Source: Paraglaciecola sp. MB-3u-78 (GTDB taxonomy: Bacteria > Pseudomonadota > Gammaproteobacteria > Enterobacterales > Alteromonadaceae). From it: a DNA stretch of 64,000 nt. The stretch spans positions 868,001-932,000 of the forward strand of contig NZ_PJCF01000004.1 of the NCBI RefSeq assembly GCF_002835935.1, written 5' to 3'. The position numbers were made by a program, and so were the translations under genes. Every line of letters begins with the position of its first letter. Positions within the stretch are counted from its first letter, which is position 1. Positions 36,851 to 45,888 of the stretch are shown one piece after another. The notes under the pieces were generated by a model, which searched no databases, was not told where the DNA came from, and was given only the letters and a program-made list of their open reading frames with translations.

Positions 36851-38047
36851 TTATTTTTTGTCACTAAATTTTAGAGTAAAGAAAAACAACAAGAAATAAC
36901 TTGTGAAGGCAAACCAGTAAGGTAATGCCCCGTCTATAGAATATAAGTAGGTACCCAACAATGGTCCTACAGTAAATCCCAATGGCCCACAAGAGCCAGC
37001 GACCCCAGCGACTGCACCCTGCTCTTCCGATGAAACAGCAACAGAGGCACCAGCCATAAATCCTGGACCCGCTAGCCCCATTCCCAAACCAAGAATACAC
37101 ATAGCCAGTATATACATGTTCTGAGATTGGCTTAAGGCCATCATAGCGAAGGCAATCATCATTATGGGCATTGATATTCTAAGCAGCACAAAGGGTCTTA
37201 CATGCAAGCGTGGAATAATCAACAATTGCACGAGTAGAGCGGCGGCAGCCGAAAACATCAAACTAATGCCCACAATTTTAGCTGTTTGAGTGCCATCGAG
37301 CCCTAATACATCTTGAAAGCGAAACGCGATAGTTTGTTGCACTATGGCAAAACCCATAAACAAAAACACGCCAGCAATCACCAGAGGAAAAATCCTCGGG
37401 TCACTGTATTTAAGTCTCTTTGGCTTTTTTATGACGGTAGGCTTAGGTAATTCCGGCAAGGCATACAGAGTCAATATAGCGGCTGCCAGCGTTAAAAAAA
37501 CCGAGAAATACAGCGGTGTAAGCAGACTGATACTGGCGAGTAAGCCACCAATGGCTGGCCCCAATATTGAACCAATATTGCCAGCGGCCCCTATTGCCCC
37601 CATTCCTTTAATACGATTGGTAATGGTCGTAATATCAGCCATGTAGGCGTTTGCTGATGGCGCCACGGCTGCCATTACCGTGGCGTTGGCAACACGAGTC
37701 ACAATCAACAGTATTAAGGCGGTTACTGGAACAAGATACCCTAGTAATGCAGCCTGAAAAACACTAGCAAACAACACAGTGCCTACAGAATAACCAAACA
37801 GACCAATTAATAAGATCTTTCTTCTACCCCAAAGATCACTGGCGCGGCCCCAAAGGGGGCTGACCAGAAACAGAGTCAAGGATGAGGCAGAAATAATGGC
37901 ACCAATTTGCACTTCCACTAAGCCCACTTCCCTTCCAAGTGGGGCCAATATGGCAAACAACACAGTTTGGGCAAAACCCATAGCGCCCGCAGCTAACAAT
38001 AAAGTGCGTTTGGCTAAAATATTAGCTTGAGACTCATTAATTGTCAT
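36851..38047 (-). CDS. MFS drug/solute efflux-type transporter
   Basis: 398 residues, about 12 membrane helices. The MFS motif between helices 2 and 3 is PLWGRASDLWGRRKILLIGL (about residues 64-83), and the central PSANAYMADITTITNRIKGMG block with the GSILGPAIGGLL motif C resembles TetA-like antiporters. Ligand unknown. The region upstream of its start contains repeated TGTCATA direct repeats. Confidence 0.85.
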   Translation of the reverse strand: MTINESQANILAKRTLLLAAGAMGFAQTVLFAILAPLGREVGLVEVQIGAIISASSLTLFLVSPLWGRASDLWGRRKILLIGLFGYSVGTVLFASVFQAALLGYLVPVTALILLIVTRVANATVMAAVAPSANAYMADITTITNRIKGMGAIGAAGNIGSILGPAIGGLLASISLLTPLYFSVFLTLAAAILTLYALPELPKPTVIKKPKRLKYSDPRIFPLVIAGVFLFMGFAIVQQTIAFRFQDVLGLDGTQTAKIVGISLMFSAAAALLVQLLIIPRLHVRPFVLLRISMPIMMIAFAMMALSQSQNMYILAMCILGLGMGLAGPGFMAGASVAVSSEEQGAVAGVAGSCGPLGFTVGPLLGTYLYSIDGALPYWFAFTSYFLLFFFTLKFSDKK

Positions 38048-38198
38048 TGGACATACGTCAACGGTATTAGGTCACCTGAGTATTGTTTGCCAAAATAAGC
38101 TAATGTCAGTTGCAATACTCGGTAACAATAACCCCGAATTTCAACCGTCATCAGTACTTGAGAAATAAAGGTATAAAGTATTATTAGATACGGTTTCA

Positions 38199-38244
38199 TT
38201 GTCATATTTTCTTTTCCATGCTTTTTGTCATACTTTTTGTCATA
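38199..38244. repeat. TTGTCATA repeats upstream of the MFS gene
   Basis: Exact tandem 12-bp repeat CTTTTTGTCATA at 38221-38232 and 38233-38244, plus another TTGTCATA at 38199-38206. The 390-base gap 38048-38437 holds no supported gene. Direct repeats of this kind are what AraC-type proteins commonly bind; the AraC-type gene next door (38438-39472) is one candidate, inferred only. Confidence 0.5.
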
Positions 38245-38437
38245 TACTTTTTAACACCTTTTTCCACATAGAAAATTTCTCACTATCACACAAAGTAATC
38301 CAATATTCGTTGCTAAAACACGGGTCTTGTAGTTTACCGCATAGGGAGAAATGGCACATGATATATAATATTGGGGCTATTAATTTTAAGATCACTGTAT
38401 CCATGTTATTGGTATTCTTATGTTGCTATGAAAGTAA

Positions 38438-39472
38438 CTAACGACAATTTCGATAAGTACTTGGTGATACGCCAGTCCAATGTTTAAAAGCACGTGAAAA
38501 TGTTGCCAGCTCAGTAAAACCCACAGCTAAGCTTATCTCTGCCAAGGTCAAATTTGGCTGTTCAAAAAGGCTGATGGCCTTGTCTCGCTTCACATTATCT
38601 TTCAATTGTTGAAAACGACTGCCTTCTGCAATCAATTTTCGGCGCAATGTTCTAGAGGTCATATTTAGCTTTGCAGCTATAGTTTCTAAATTTGACTTAT
38701 TTTCCAACGTAGCATCTTCTAATAAACGCAGCACTTGAGCGCTACAGGTATCGTAATAGGATTGTTTTTTAAACCATTGTAAGGGGATCTGTTTGATGTA
38801 TCCCAATAATTCATCTTTATTTTGCACCACAGGCAAATTTAAATATTTGGCTTCAAATAGCAGCGCATTATTATGACTTTGATAGATACAGGGACAAGGA
38901 TACATTAATCGGTATTCTTCATGGTGTGCAGGTTTAGCATGCTGCACTTGTACTATGCTCAATGGGATAACTTGCCCCACTAACCAGCTTGAAAATCGAT
39001 GGCAAATTAATAATAATAATTCGCTCAATAAACTATTGGGTGAATGATGGTCGCTAATTGATTTAAAGTTTGCATTGAGACTAACTGATACTTGCGCGCC
39101 TATTTTTTTAACTTCAAATTGTAACTGATCCCCAGTCAGATTATAAAAAGCAGCAGTATGAGTAAAAACATCATCAAGAGTTTTACAAATAATCAAGCGC
39201 TCGGCTAATAAGTTAAACATACCTACTTTTACTTTATGCTCGGTGAACCCCAAAAATTCATCACCGCTTACTTGCCAACAACTTTTTACAATACTGGCTA
39301 ATTGTGTGGCCAATACTCTGGTTCTTGGTTGCTCTAACTGAGTCGATTTTAGTTCAGCACGAGCCAAGATTTGTTGTTTATTTCCTCCTAGTAACACCCC
39401 ATTATTTAAATGTGACCGAGCAAAATAACTTGCAATTGTATGCTGGTTTGCAAAATGATTTAGCAATGTCAT
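38438..39472 (-). CDS. AraC-family transcriptional regulator (OruR-like N-domain)
   Basis: 344 residues. The N-terminal about 200 residues form the Arabinose_bd/OruR-like sensing domain; the C-terminal 90 carry the AraC helix-turn-helix pair with LETIAAKLNMTSRTLRRKLI (about residues 259-278) and EISLAVGFTELATFSRAFKH (about 310-329). Divergent from the acyl-CoA dehydrogenase at 39636 (163 bases), so it probably controls that gene's operon. Confidence 0.88.
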   Translation of the reverse strand: MTLLNHFANQHTIASYFARSHLNNGVLLGGNKQQILARAELKSTQLEQPRTRVLATQLASIVKSCWQVSGDEFLGFTEHKVKVGMFNLLAERLIICKTLDDVFTHTAAFYNLTGDQLQFEVKKIGAQVSVSLNANFKSISDHHSPNSLLSELLLLICHRFSSWLVGQVIPLSIVQVQHAKPAHHEEYRLMYPCPCIYQSHNNALLFEAKYLNLPVVQNKDELLGYIKQIPLQWFKKQSYYDTCSAQVLRLLEDATLENKSNLETIAAKLNMTSRTLRRKLIAEGSRFQQLKDNVKRDKAISLFEQPNLTLAEISLAVGFTELATFSRAFKHWTGVSPSTYRNCR

Positions 39473-39635
39473 TCCTGTCCGTTTTTAACAATTTATAGCT
39501 TTATTAAAGCAAAATTTGCATAGAACTTAAAGAGGCATGTCCATAAATGCTAAATTATTGACTTTATTCCTCATTGCTTATGACCCCCTATTTGTCAATA
39601 ATTAGTATTAATTTGCAAATACAACGAGGTTTCTT

Positions 39636-40790
39636 ATGTCCGTAATAGAAGAAGGTAATACCGAAGAAATACAAATGTTTCGCGATATGGTGTTGCGCTT
39701 TTTAGAACAGGAAGTATTGCCCCATTACGATTCATGGGAAAAAAATCATAAAATGCCCCGGGAAATGTGGAATACCATGGGAAGTGCGGGCATGCTTCTG
39801 GTGGATTTCCCTGAAAAATATGGTGCTGCAGATGCCAGCTTTGATGTGTGTCAAATGATTCAAGAAGAAATGTGTCGCCTGAATCTGCATGCTTTAGCTA
39901 CCGGGTATAACATTCACTCAAATATCGTGGCACCTTATCTGTTACACATTGGCAACCAACAGCAACAAGACCGTTGGTTACCGGCTATGGTCTCTGGTGA
40001 AGTATTAACTGCACTTGCAATGACTGAGCCGGGAGCAGGCAGCGATCTTGCTGGTATTCGAACTAAAGCAATTAAGGACGGTGATCATTATATCCTGAGC
40101 GGCTCTAAAACGTTTATCACCAATGGCAACGATGCCGACATGATTATTGTGTGTGCCAAAACCGATGTTAATGCAGGCTCTAAAGGGATCTCGTTATTTT
40201 TGGTTGATACCAGCATCCCCGGTTTTTCTACCGGCAAACCTATTGAAAAAATAGGGCAACATTGTAGTGATACTGCCGAATTATTTTTTGAAAACATGCA
40301 CATACCTAGCAACGCTTTACTAGGCGAAGAAGGCAAAGGATTTGTGTATCTCATGCAAGAGCTTCCCCGAGAGCGACTTGGTTGCGCGGTGCAAGCGATT
40401 GGTCATGCTCAAGGCGCACTGGATATTACTTGCGATTATGTCAAAGAACGTAAGGCATTCGGTCAATCGGTGTCACAGTTCCAAAATACCCGTTTTAAAT
40501 TAGCAGAGTGTCAAACCGAGCTTGAAATGTGTCGGGCGCTTCTAGAAAAACATATGCACAAATATCAACGGGGAGAAATGACAGTGACCGATGCTGCCAT
40601 GCTAAAACTGGCTGCCACGGAAATGCAGCTAACCATGGTAAACGAGTGTTTACAGTTATTTGGGGGGTACGGCTATACCGACGAATACCCTATCTCTCGT
40701 TTTTATCGCGATGCACGGATCCAAACTATTTATGCTGGTACGTCAGAAATCATGAAAGAAGTCATTGCACGGGACATTTTAGGTCGATGA
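39636..40790 (+). CDS. Acyl-CoA dehydrogenase
   Basis: 384 residues, standard length. Flavin/substrate blocks: LAMTEPGAGSDLAGIRTKA (about residues 127-145), TFITNGNDADMIIVCAKT (about 156-173), and the C-terminal QLFGGYGYTDEYPISRFYRD (about 342-361) followed by QTIYAGTSEIMKEVIARDIL, where the Glu of GTSEIM is the usual catalytic base. ATG with GAGG upstream. Followed 46 bases later by a nitronate monooxygenase remnant. Confidence 0.93.
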   Translation: MSVIEEGNTEEIQMFRDMVLRFLEQEVLPHYDSWEKNHKMPREMWNTMGSAGMLLVDFPEKYGAADASFDVCQMIQEEMCRLNLHALATGYNIHSNIVAPYLLHIGNQQQQDRWLPAMVSGEVLTALAMTEPGAGSDLAGIRTKAIKDGDHYILSGSKTFITNGNDADMIIVCAKTDVNAGSKGISLFLVDTSIPGFSTGKPIEKIGQHCSDTAELFFENMHIPSNALLGEEGKGFVYLMQELPRERLGCAVQAIGHAQGALDITCDYVKERKAFGQSVSQFQNTRFKLAECQTELEMCRALLEKHMHKYQRGEMTVTDAAMLKLAATEMQLTMVNECLQLFGGYGYTDEYPISRFYRDARIQTIYAGTSEIMKEVIARDILGR

Positions 40791-40836
40791 AAAGGCATAA
40801 CAACACCACAATAAAATTATATCTATTGGAAATATT

Positions 40837-40944
40837 ATGACTATCCCCGTTGAGTTTGAACATCGTATACGCATTCCACTCATAGCATCACCAATGTTTA
40901 TTGCCAGTCATCAAAAAACTTATACAAGTACATTTCCCAAATAA
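40837..40944 (+). pseudogene. N-terminal remnant of a nitronate monooxygenase
   Basis: 35 codons from ATG 40837 to TAA 40944. The first 25 residues, MTIPVEFEHRIRIPLIASPM and FIAS, match the N-terminus of nitronate monooxygenase/2-nitropropane dioxygenase (RLxLPVIAxPMF). Family similarity ends there; the remaining about 300 residues are absent. A GGA lies near the start. It follows the acyl-CoA dehydrogenase, so a two-gene unit has lost its second gene. The rest of the 351-base gap to 41141 shows no further family sequence. Confidence 0.65.
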
Positions 40945-41141
40945 CATAACTAATTTGGCTATTTTTAAATTCACAATAAGACACCAATAGATGCTATATA
41001 AAACGATTGATTATCAAGTACAGGATCTAATATTAACCTTAAGTTTAAACCTTCCTTCACTCAGACAACTAATACTGATTTAAACAGTTTATTTATTTCC
41101 CTACTAAACCATTCTATGCAACCTTAGTCTATATTGAGTCG

Positions 41142-41960
41142 CTATAGGGAGAAGCGCTCACGCAAAAAATGAGCAATACCATCATGGTGATTATTTCCAA
41201 TTACAGCGCTCGCAGATTTTTTAACTTGGGCTTGTGCATTTTCTGGAGCATAACTTTCATCAGCAAGGGCAAACATACTTAAATCGTTATCACCATCGCC
41301 AAAACAAATAACATTGCTAGCTCCCAATTGCCTTTTAAGGTTGGTAACTGCCGTACCTTTGTTGGCACTTCGGTGATGAACATCTAACCACCAATAATTA
41401 TTACCTTCTTGTGCTGGACCAGAGTAAGCAATGAGATTTGCATGTGTATTGAGTGCTAGCCATATTTTTTTAATCGTGTCAGCGAAACCAATCATACTGA
41501 TATTAGTCACTTGACTATTAATGGGTAACGCTTCTAAAGGTAAAAGTGTCGCTTTGGTGCTTGAAAAGTATTTATAAACTAGTTCTTTTTCTACATCGTG
41601 ACGGGTTTCAGTATGGAAAATAAAATGGTCATGGTTATCGATAACGTTAACAAAAGGGGTAATGCCTTGTTCAAGCGCAGCATCGGTAACGGTGGAGATT
41701 TCAGCGTTATCAAGTAGATTTTCCAAAGTGATTTGTTGAATTTTAGGGTCCCATATTGTCACCCCATTATTGTAGATTTGAGGCAATGCAAACTCATGCC
41801 CGTCCACAATACGCTGGGCCGATAACATAGTGCGACCTGTTGCTAAGGTATAAGCAATATTTTTTTCGCTTAACAAGACAAGGGTTTCTTTGGTAAAAAG
41901 TGATATTTCAGATGCATCGTTTAACAGAGTGCCATCTAAATCAAAAAAAATAAGATCCAT
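41142..41960 (-). CDS. Cof-type HAD-IIB phosphatase
   Basis: 272 residues. Motif I FFDLDGTLLNDAS (about residues 5-17), a Thr in TLATGRT (about 38-44), motif III Lys in HHRSANKGTAV (about 191-201), and motif IV CFGDGDNDLSMF (about 213-224). Cap domain of type C2B. Usually sugar-phosphate or nucleotide phosphatases (YidA/YbiV-like); substrate unassigned. Lies 168 bases downstream of moaE, same direction, but probably separate. Confidence 0.88.
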   Translation of the reverse strand: MDLIFFDLDGTLLNDASEISLFTKETLVLLSEKNIAYTLATGRTMLSAQRIVDGHEFALPQIYNNGVTIWDPKIQQITLENLLDNAEISTVTDAALEQGITPFVNVIDNHDHFIFHTETRHDVEKELVYKYFSSTKATLLPLEALPINSQVTNISMIGFADTIKKIWLALNTHANLIAYSGPAQEGNNYWWLDVHHRSANKGTAVTNLKRQLGASNVICFGDGDNDLSMFALADESYAPENAQAQVKKSASAVIGNNHHDGIAHFLRERFSL

Positions 41961-42127
41961 AGATATTTCAGTAACTCAAGATTATGGACTAAACATTAGC
42001 CCTACATTTAAGACAAGTCATAACAGACTACTACGAGTTTCACGGCAAATTAGTTTATAAGCCTGAAGAACTGTTTTAAATGCAAATGAAAATTAGCGCT
42101 TTAGGTAATAAATATCTCTAAAAGGGA

Positions 42128-42589
42128 TTACAACCAACCCTTAGACTTTTCCATATCGCTTGCCTTTGCTTCAATCCATGTATCCCCTTGTGTGGTGGTT
42201 TCTTTTTTCCAAAATGGTGCTTGGGTTTTTAAATAATCCATAATAAATTCGTTAGCATGATAAGCAGATTGACGGTGTTGACTGGTGACACCAACAAACA
42301 CAATTTGTTCTGACACTTTTAGTTGTCCAACACGGTGAATTACCGACACACTGCCTAGTTGCCATTTAGATCTAGCTGTTTTGACTATGTTAGCTAATAC
42401 TTTTTCTGTCATCGCTGGGTAGTGTTCTAAAAATAAACCACTGACAGTTTGTTGTAGATTCAAATCCCGAACTAAGCCAACAAAGGTCACCAGAGCACCA
42501 TCACTGGTATTACTGTCTCTTAATTTTTGGTATTCGTGAGTAAAATCGAAATCCTGAGCTTGCACCACGATTTGCGTAAAATGGCTCAT
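42128..42589 (-). CDS. moaE: Molybdopterin synthase, large (catalytic) subunit
   Basis: 153 residues. MoaE uses the thiocarboxylated MoaD tail to add two sulfurs to precursor Z. Signatures: GALVTFVGLVRDLN (about residues 31-44), the LEHYPAMTEKVLANI block, VSVIHRVGQLKVSEQIVFVGV (about 79-99) and the catalytic-lysine region FIMDYLKTQAPFWKKE (about 114-129). Last gene of the moaA-mobA-moaB-moaC-moaD-moaE operon, 8 bases after moaD. Confidence 0.95.
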   Translation of the reverse strand: MSHFTQIVVQAQDFDFTHEYQKLRDSNTSDGALVTFVGLVRDLNLQQTVSGLFLEHYPAMTEKVLANIVKTARSKWQLGSVSVIHRVGQLKVSEQIVFVGVTSQHRQSAYHANEFIMDYLKTQAPFWKKETTTQGDTWIEAKASDMEKSKGWL

Positions 42590-42597
42590 AAAAATTA

Positions 42598-42858
42598 TTA
42601 CCCACCGGTCACTGGAGGAAAAAATGCGATTTCGTCGGCATCATTTATTGCAGTATCGTCGCTTGTCATCTCTTGATTTACCGCAACCAAAGCTTTACCG
42701 TAAGCCAAATATTCTTTCCAAGTATCGTCTTTTGCCTGCAACATACCCCGTAACTTCGCCACAGTGTTTAGTGCATTGCCACTTTGAATTATGTCGATCT
42801 CTAGGCATTCCGTTTTAATGATGTCTTTAAGTTGACCAAAAAACAAAATCTTTAACAT
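42598..42858 (-). CDS. moaD: Molybdopterin synthase, small sulfur-carrier subunit
   Basis: 86 residues from ATG 42858, ubiquitin-like fold. It ends FFPPVTGG, the C-terminal GlyGly that becomes the thiocarboxylate. The start overlaps the end of moaC (stop at 42852), as is usual in this operon. A TTG two codons upstream is open but unneeded. Confidence 0.95.
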   Translation of the reverse strand: MLKILFFGQLKDIIKTECLEIDIIQSGNALNTVAKLRGMLQAKDDTWKEYLAYGKALVAVNQEMTSDDTAINDADEIAFFPPVTGG

Positions 42859-43337
42859 GACCAATCACCGCTTTTGCCACCTTGTTTACTGAGAACCTTG
42901 ATATCACTAATGACCATGTGAGGGTCAACGGCCTTACACATATCAAATAAGGTCAACGCGGCTATACTCACAGCCGTAAGCGCTTCCATCTCAACACCGG
43001 TTTGCCCCGCTAGCTTACACAGAGCTTGTATTCGAACTTTATTATCTTCATCCAAGGTTTGAAAATCGATCTGAACTTTAGATAACATCAATGGATGACA
43101 TAAGGGAATAAGATCACTGCATTTTTTTGCCCCCTGAATACCCGCGATACGCGCTATAGATAACACATCACCTTTGGCATGAGTGTTATCTTTTAACATG
43201 ATAAAAGCGGGTGTAGACATGGATATATACCCTTCTGCCACAGCTTGTCGTTGTGTCACCTGTTTGTCGGTCACATCAACCATATTAGCCTTTCCATGCT
43301 CATTCACATGAGTAAAACTTGCACTTTGGTTTTGCAT
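42852..43337 (-). CDS. moaC: Cyclic pyranopterin monophosphate synthase
   Basis: 161 residues. Forms cPMP (precursor Z) from the MoaA product. Conserved blocks: [17 protein letters not shown] (about residues 5-21), [20 protein letters not shown] (about 65-84), the catalytic-Lys/Glu region [20 protein letters not shown] (about 115-134) and a Lys-rich GGKSG loop near the end. Sits 7 bases after moaB. Confidence 0.96.
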   Translation of the reverse strand: MQNQSASFTHVNEHGKANMVDVTDKQVTQRQAVAEGYISMSTPAFIMLKDNTHAKGDVLSIARIAGIQGAKKCSDLIPLCHPLMLSKVQIDFQTLDEDNKVRIQALCKLAGQTGVEMEALTAVSIAALTLFDMCKAVDPHMVISDIKVLSKQGGKSGDWSC

Positions 43338-43344
43338 ACGGCTG

Positions 43345-43884
43345 TTATCCTCTACTCGGGCATTCGATGATGTCTTTTAAATGTACAACAAAATTACACG
43401 GACGATGAGTCGAGTCTAACTGTTGTTGCAGGATACTGTTCCACGCTGTTTTACAGGCTCCAGTTGAACCTGGCATACAAAATATTGCAGTACCATTGGC
43501 CATTCCCCCTAGCGCCCTTGATTGCACTGTTGATGTGCCAATTTCTAAGAAAGACACATGTCTAAATAACTCACCAAAACCTTCAATCTCTTTTTCAAAC
43601 AACGGTAACATAGCTTCTGGCGTCGTATCTCTTGCAGTAAACCCTGTTCCACCTGTCACCAAAACCACTTGAATATCATCTGCAGCTATCCAATTAGACA
43701 CCACAGCTCGGATCTGAAACTTGTCGTCTATAACAATTTTTTTGTGTATGACATTATGCCCAGCAGCGATCGCAGCCTGATTAAGATATTGCCCCGAGGT
43801 ATCATTCGCTTCACTGCGCGTATCCGACACAGTTAACACCGCGATATTGAGAGCCTGTTTAGTATTTGAGTCAATCACTGTCAT
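43345..43884 (-). CDS. moaB: Molybdopterin-adenylating-type protein MoaB
   Basis: 179 residues from ATG 43884; an upstream in-frame start at 43929 would overlap mobA by 43 bases. Typical MoaB/Mog fold blocks: AVLTVSDTR (about residues 15-23), [19 protein letters not shown] (about 74-92), and [18 protein letters not shown] (about 134-151). In Gram-negatives MoaB's exact role is less clear than Mog's, but it belongs to the molybdopterin adenylyltransferase family. Confidence 0.92.
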   Translation of the reverse strand: MTVIDSNTKQALNIAVLTVSDTRSEANDTSGQYLNQAAIAAGHNVIHKKIVIDDKFQIRAVVSNWIAADDIQVVLVTGGTGFTARDTTPEAMLPLFEKEIEGFGELFRHVSFLEIGTSTVQSRALGGMANGTAIFCMPGSTGACKTAWNSILQQQLDSTHRPCNFVVHLKDIIECPSRG

Positions 43885-43886
43885 GT

Positions 43887-44510
43887 CTAAGCCTCGATAG
43901 ATGGTTGTTTGCCGTAGCGCTGTTGCCACTGCTCTGGAGTATTAATATTGTCTAATTGAGTGTTTTTCAAAGGGGATATTTGTAAACCTTGTAAAGACTT
44001 CAACATCATTTTAACCGAGTATTGGCGCTGTTTTGGCTGGATATAAGCTTGATCTAATTGGAGCTTAAGTACTGTCGCTAGATATTCAGTGACATCACCT
44101 GATAGCGGGATATACAAAGGTAAAAAGCACTGTTCAAAAGAGCATAAACAACGGTTTTTTCTGCCCTTTTCGATTAAATAGTTAAAATCCTCTGAGCATA
44201 AATCTGGCATGTCTACCGCAATCACTAGCAATTCATTGATGTTGCTGTGATGCATTTGAATATGGGTCATTGCCCCATGTATGCCAGATAATGGTCCACA
44301 ATTTCGAATAATATCAACGATACCCTGTTCATGCTGAGAACCGCTGATAAAGATATTATTATCGCACACCAAAGCCAATTGATTTTTGCAATGTTCAAGC
44401 AACGATTGCGGACTTTCTGGTAATGTTAACAAACTTTTGTCTGTTCCCATTCTACTAGACTTCCCCCCAGCTAAAATCACCCCAGCTAACATGTATGAAA
44501 CCCATTCCAA
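43887..44510 (-). CDS. mobA: Molybdenum cofactor guanylyltransferase-like (MobA)
   Basis: 207 residues. GTP-binding N-terminus AGVILAGGKSSRMGTDKSLL (about residues 8-27); MD-type motif AVDMPDLCSEDF (about 97-108). MobA attaches GMP to Moco for DMSO-reductase-family enzymes; xanthine-dehydrogenase-type enzymes instead use plain or MCD forms, so the paralogue MocA (CTP-dependent) is an alternative. I use the ATG at 44510; ATG 44492 is also possible. Lies between moaA (28 bases) and moaB (2 bases). Confidence 0.85.
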   Translation of the reverse strand: MEWVSYMLAGVILAGGKSSRMGTDKSLLTLPESPQSLLEHCKNQLALVCDNNIFISGSQHEQGIVDIIRNCGPLSGIHGAMTHIQMHHSNINELLVIAVDMPDLCSEDFNYLIEKGRKNRCLCSFEQCFLPLYIPLSGDVTEYLATVLKLQLDQAYIQPKQRQYSVKMMLKSLQGLQISPLKNTQLDNINTPEQWQQRYGKQPSIEA

Positions 44511-44538
44511 ATCGGTACCATTTTTATTTGAGCAATCA

Positions 44539-45507
44539 TTATCCGCCTAACATCGCTAAATGTTTAGTCGCACCTGTGAAACCATCTTGTAGCCAATGTG
44601 TCGCTTCTTTATCACCTAATAACTCAATGAGTTGGGCTTGTAATTGACTGCTATCAGTTGACTGCAAAGCAGGACGAATATCCAAACCTTGGTCAGCAAA
44701 TAAGCATAAATGTAATTTGCCAGTGGCAGAAATCCTTAGACGATTACAGGTTGCACAAAAGTCTTTGCTGTAGGGCATGATTAAGCCTATTTTCCCTTGA
44801 TAATCAGGGTGAAAAAACTCTTGCGCAGGCCCTGCTGTTTTATCGCGAATCAGTTGCTCCCATCCACTTTCTAGCAACTGTTCTTTTATTGGCATACCAG
44901 AAACATGGTTCTGGTTAAAAAACGTCACATTGTCACCCGTTTGCATCAACTCAATCAGTCTCAACGTCACAGGTGTGGTTTTTAACCAAGTCAGGAAATT
45001 CTTTAGCTCTTTTTCATTGTATTGCTTCATTAATACAGCGTTGACTTTAACTTTTACACCTAAAGCGATGGCTTTGTCGATACCAAGTAAAATAGTCTCA
45101 AGTTTATTATGCCCAGTAATCGCTGCAAACATACGAGGATCGAGGCTATCGATACTAATATTGAGTGAATCAAGTCCAGCATCCACCCATTTTTCAATAT
45201 CGGTATCTAACTTATAGCCGTTACTCGTCATAGCGACATGTTCAATTCCACTAGCAGATGAGCAGGCCTTTATTATTTCAGGCAAGTCTTTTCTAAGGGA
45301 GGGTTCACCACCGGTTATACGTACTTTACTGGTGCCCAAGGAGGCAAATCCATTAACCAAAGTTTTAATTTCAGATAATGCCAAAAAGTCACGATCGGTA
45401 TCGCAAGCATAACCATCAGGTAAACAGTAATCACATGAAAAATTACACACGTCTGTTATAGACAGCCGCAAGTAATGGAAGCGACGTCCAAATTTATCTT
45501 CTAACAT
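44539..45507 (-). CDS. moaA: GTP 3',8-cyclase
   Basis: 322 residues from ATG 45507. Radical-SAM enzyme converting GTP to cyclic dehydro-GTP, first step of molybdopterin synthesis. The SAM cluster motif is CNFSCDYC (about residues 22-29), and GGEPSLRK (about 67-74) binds SAM. The second 4Fe-4S cluster uses the C-terminal CATCNRLRISATGKLHLCLF block (about 252-271). In this protein the usual GG tail ends in AMLGG. First gene of the moa operon, behind a structured leader. Confidence 0.95.
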   Translation of the reverse strand: MLEDKFGRRFHYLRLSITDVCNFSCDYCLPDGYACDTDRDFLALSEIKTLVNGFASLGTSKVRITGGEPSLRKDLPEIIKACSSASGIEHVAMTSNGYKLDTDIEKWVDAGLDSLNISIDSLDPRMFAAITGHNKLETILLGIDKAIALGVKVKVNAVLMKQYNEKELKNFLTWLKTTPVTLRLIELMQTGDNVTFFNQNHVSGMPIKEQLLESGWEQLIRDKTAGPAQEFFHPDYQGKIGLIMPYSKDFCATCNRLRISATGKLHLCLFADQGLDIRPALQSTDSSQLQAQLIELLGDKEATHWLQDGFTGATKHLAMLGG

Positions 45508-45544
45508 ATTGTTTAACACCTTTCCAAAGTGAAATGACACAAAA

Positions 45545-45700
45545 ATTTGTGGCACTTGCGGGAGGCAGTTCGATTTCTCTTACAACCCTGGCGAACTGGC
45601 AACATTGCCAGATTCACGGCTAAAACACCTTGTCGTAGATTTAGGTGAGATAGCTCGGAGTTATGCACCGGTTGTCTGACTCAGAGGTCAAACAACAGTT
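45545..45700 (-). promoter_or_regulatory. Candidate Moco riboswitch upstream of moaA
   Basis: Leftward leader of about 150 bases ending roughly 40 bases before the moaA ATG. Read on the minus strand it contains CTCCGAG (45660-45654), CACCT…AGGTG, a perfect CTGGCAA-TG-TTGCCAG hairpin, CAGTTCG…CGAACTG pairing, and a GCCTCCCGCAAGTGCC block (45566-45551). Moco-binding RNA motifs are known upstream of moaA in gammaproteobacteria; position, size and multi-hairpin structure fit. I have not matched it to the covariance model, so this is moderate. Confidence 0.6.
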
Positions 45701-45888
45701 ACGTATTTGTACCATATAAATATAATATTGTAATGGTAAACCACTGTGGTCTTTTTATAATGTTAAGGCTGTCAGTCTGGGTACTCGATGCAATATGGCA
45801 CATAAGTTGTAATAGTTTTATCAACATCTAAAAAAACGCATCAATAAAAAGCACTGTTAAAGTGCAAAACAAGAGATTTTCAAAGTCT

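Noticed and set aside
38199-38441. Plus-strand 80-codon ORF rich in Phe and His
   Set aside because: It is the translation of the CTTTTTGTCATA repeats, not a protein-like sequence.
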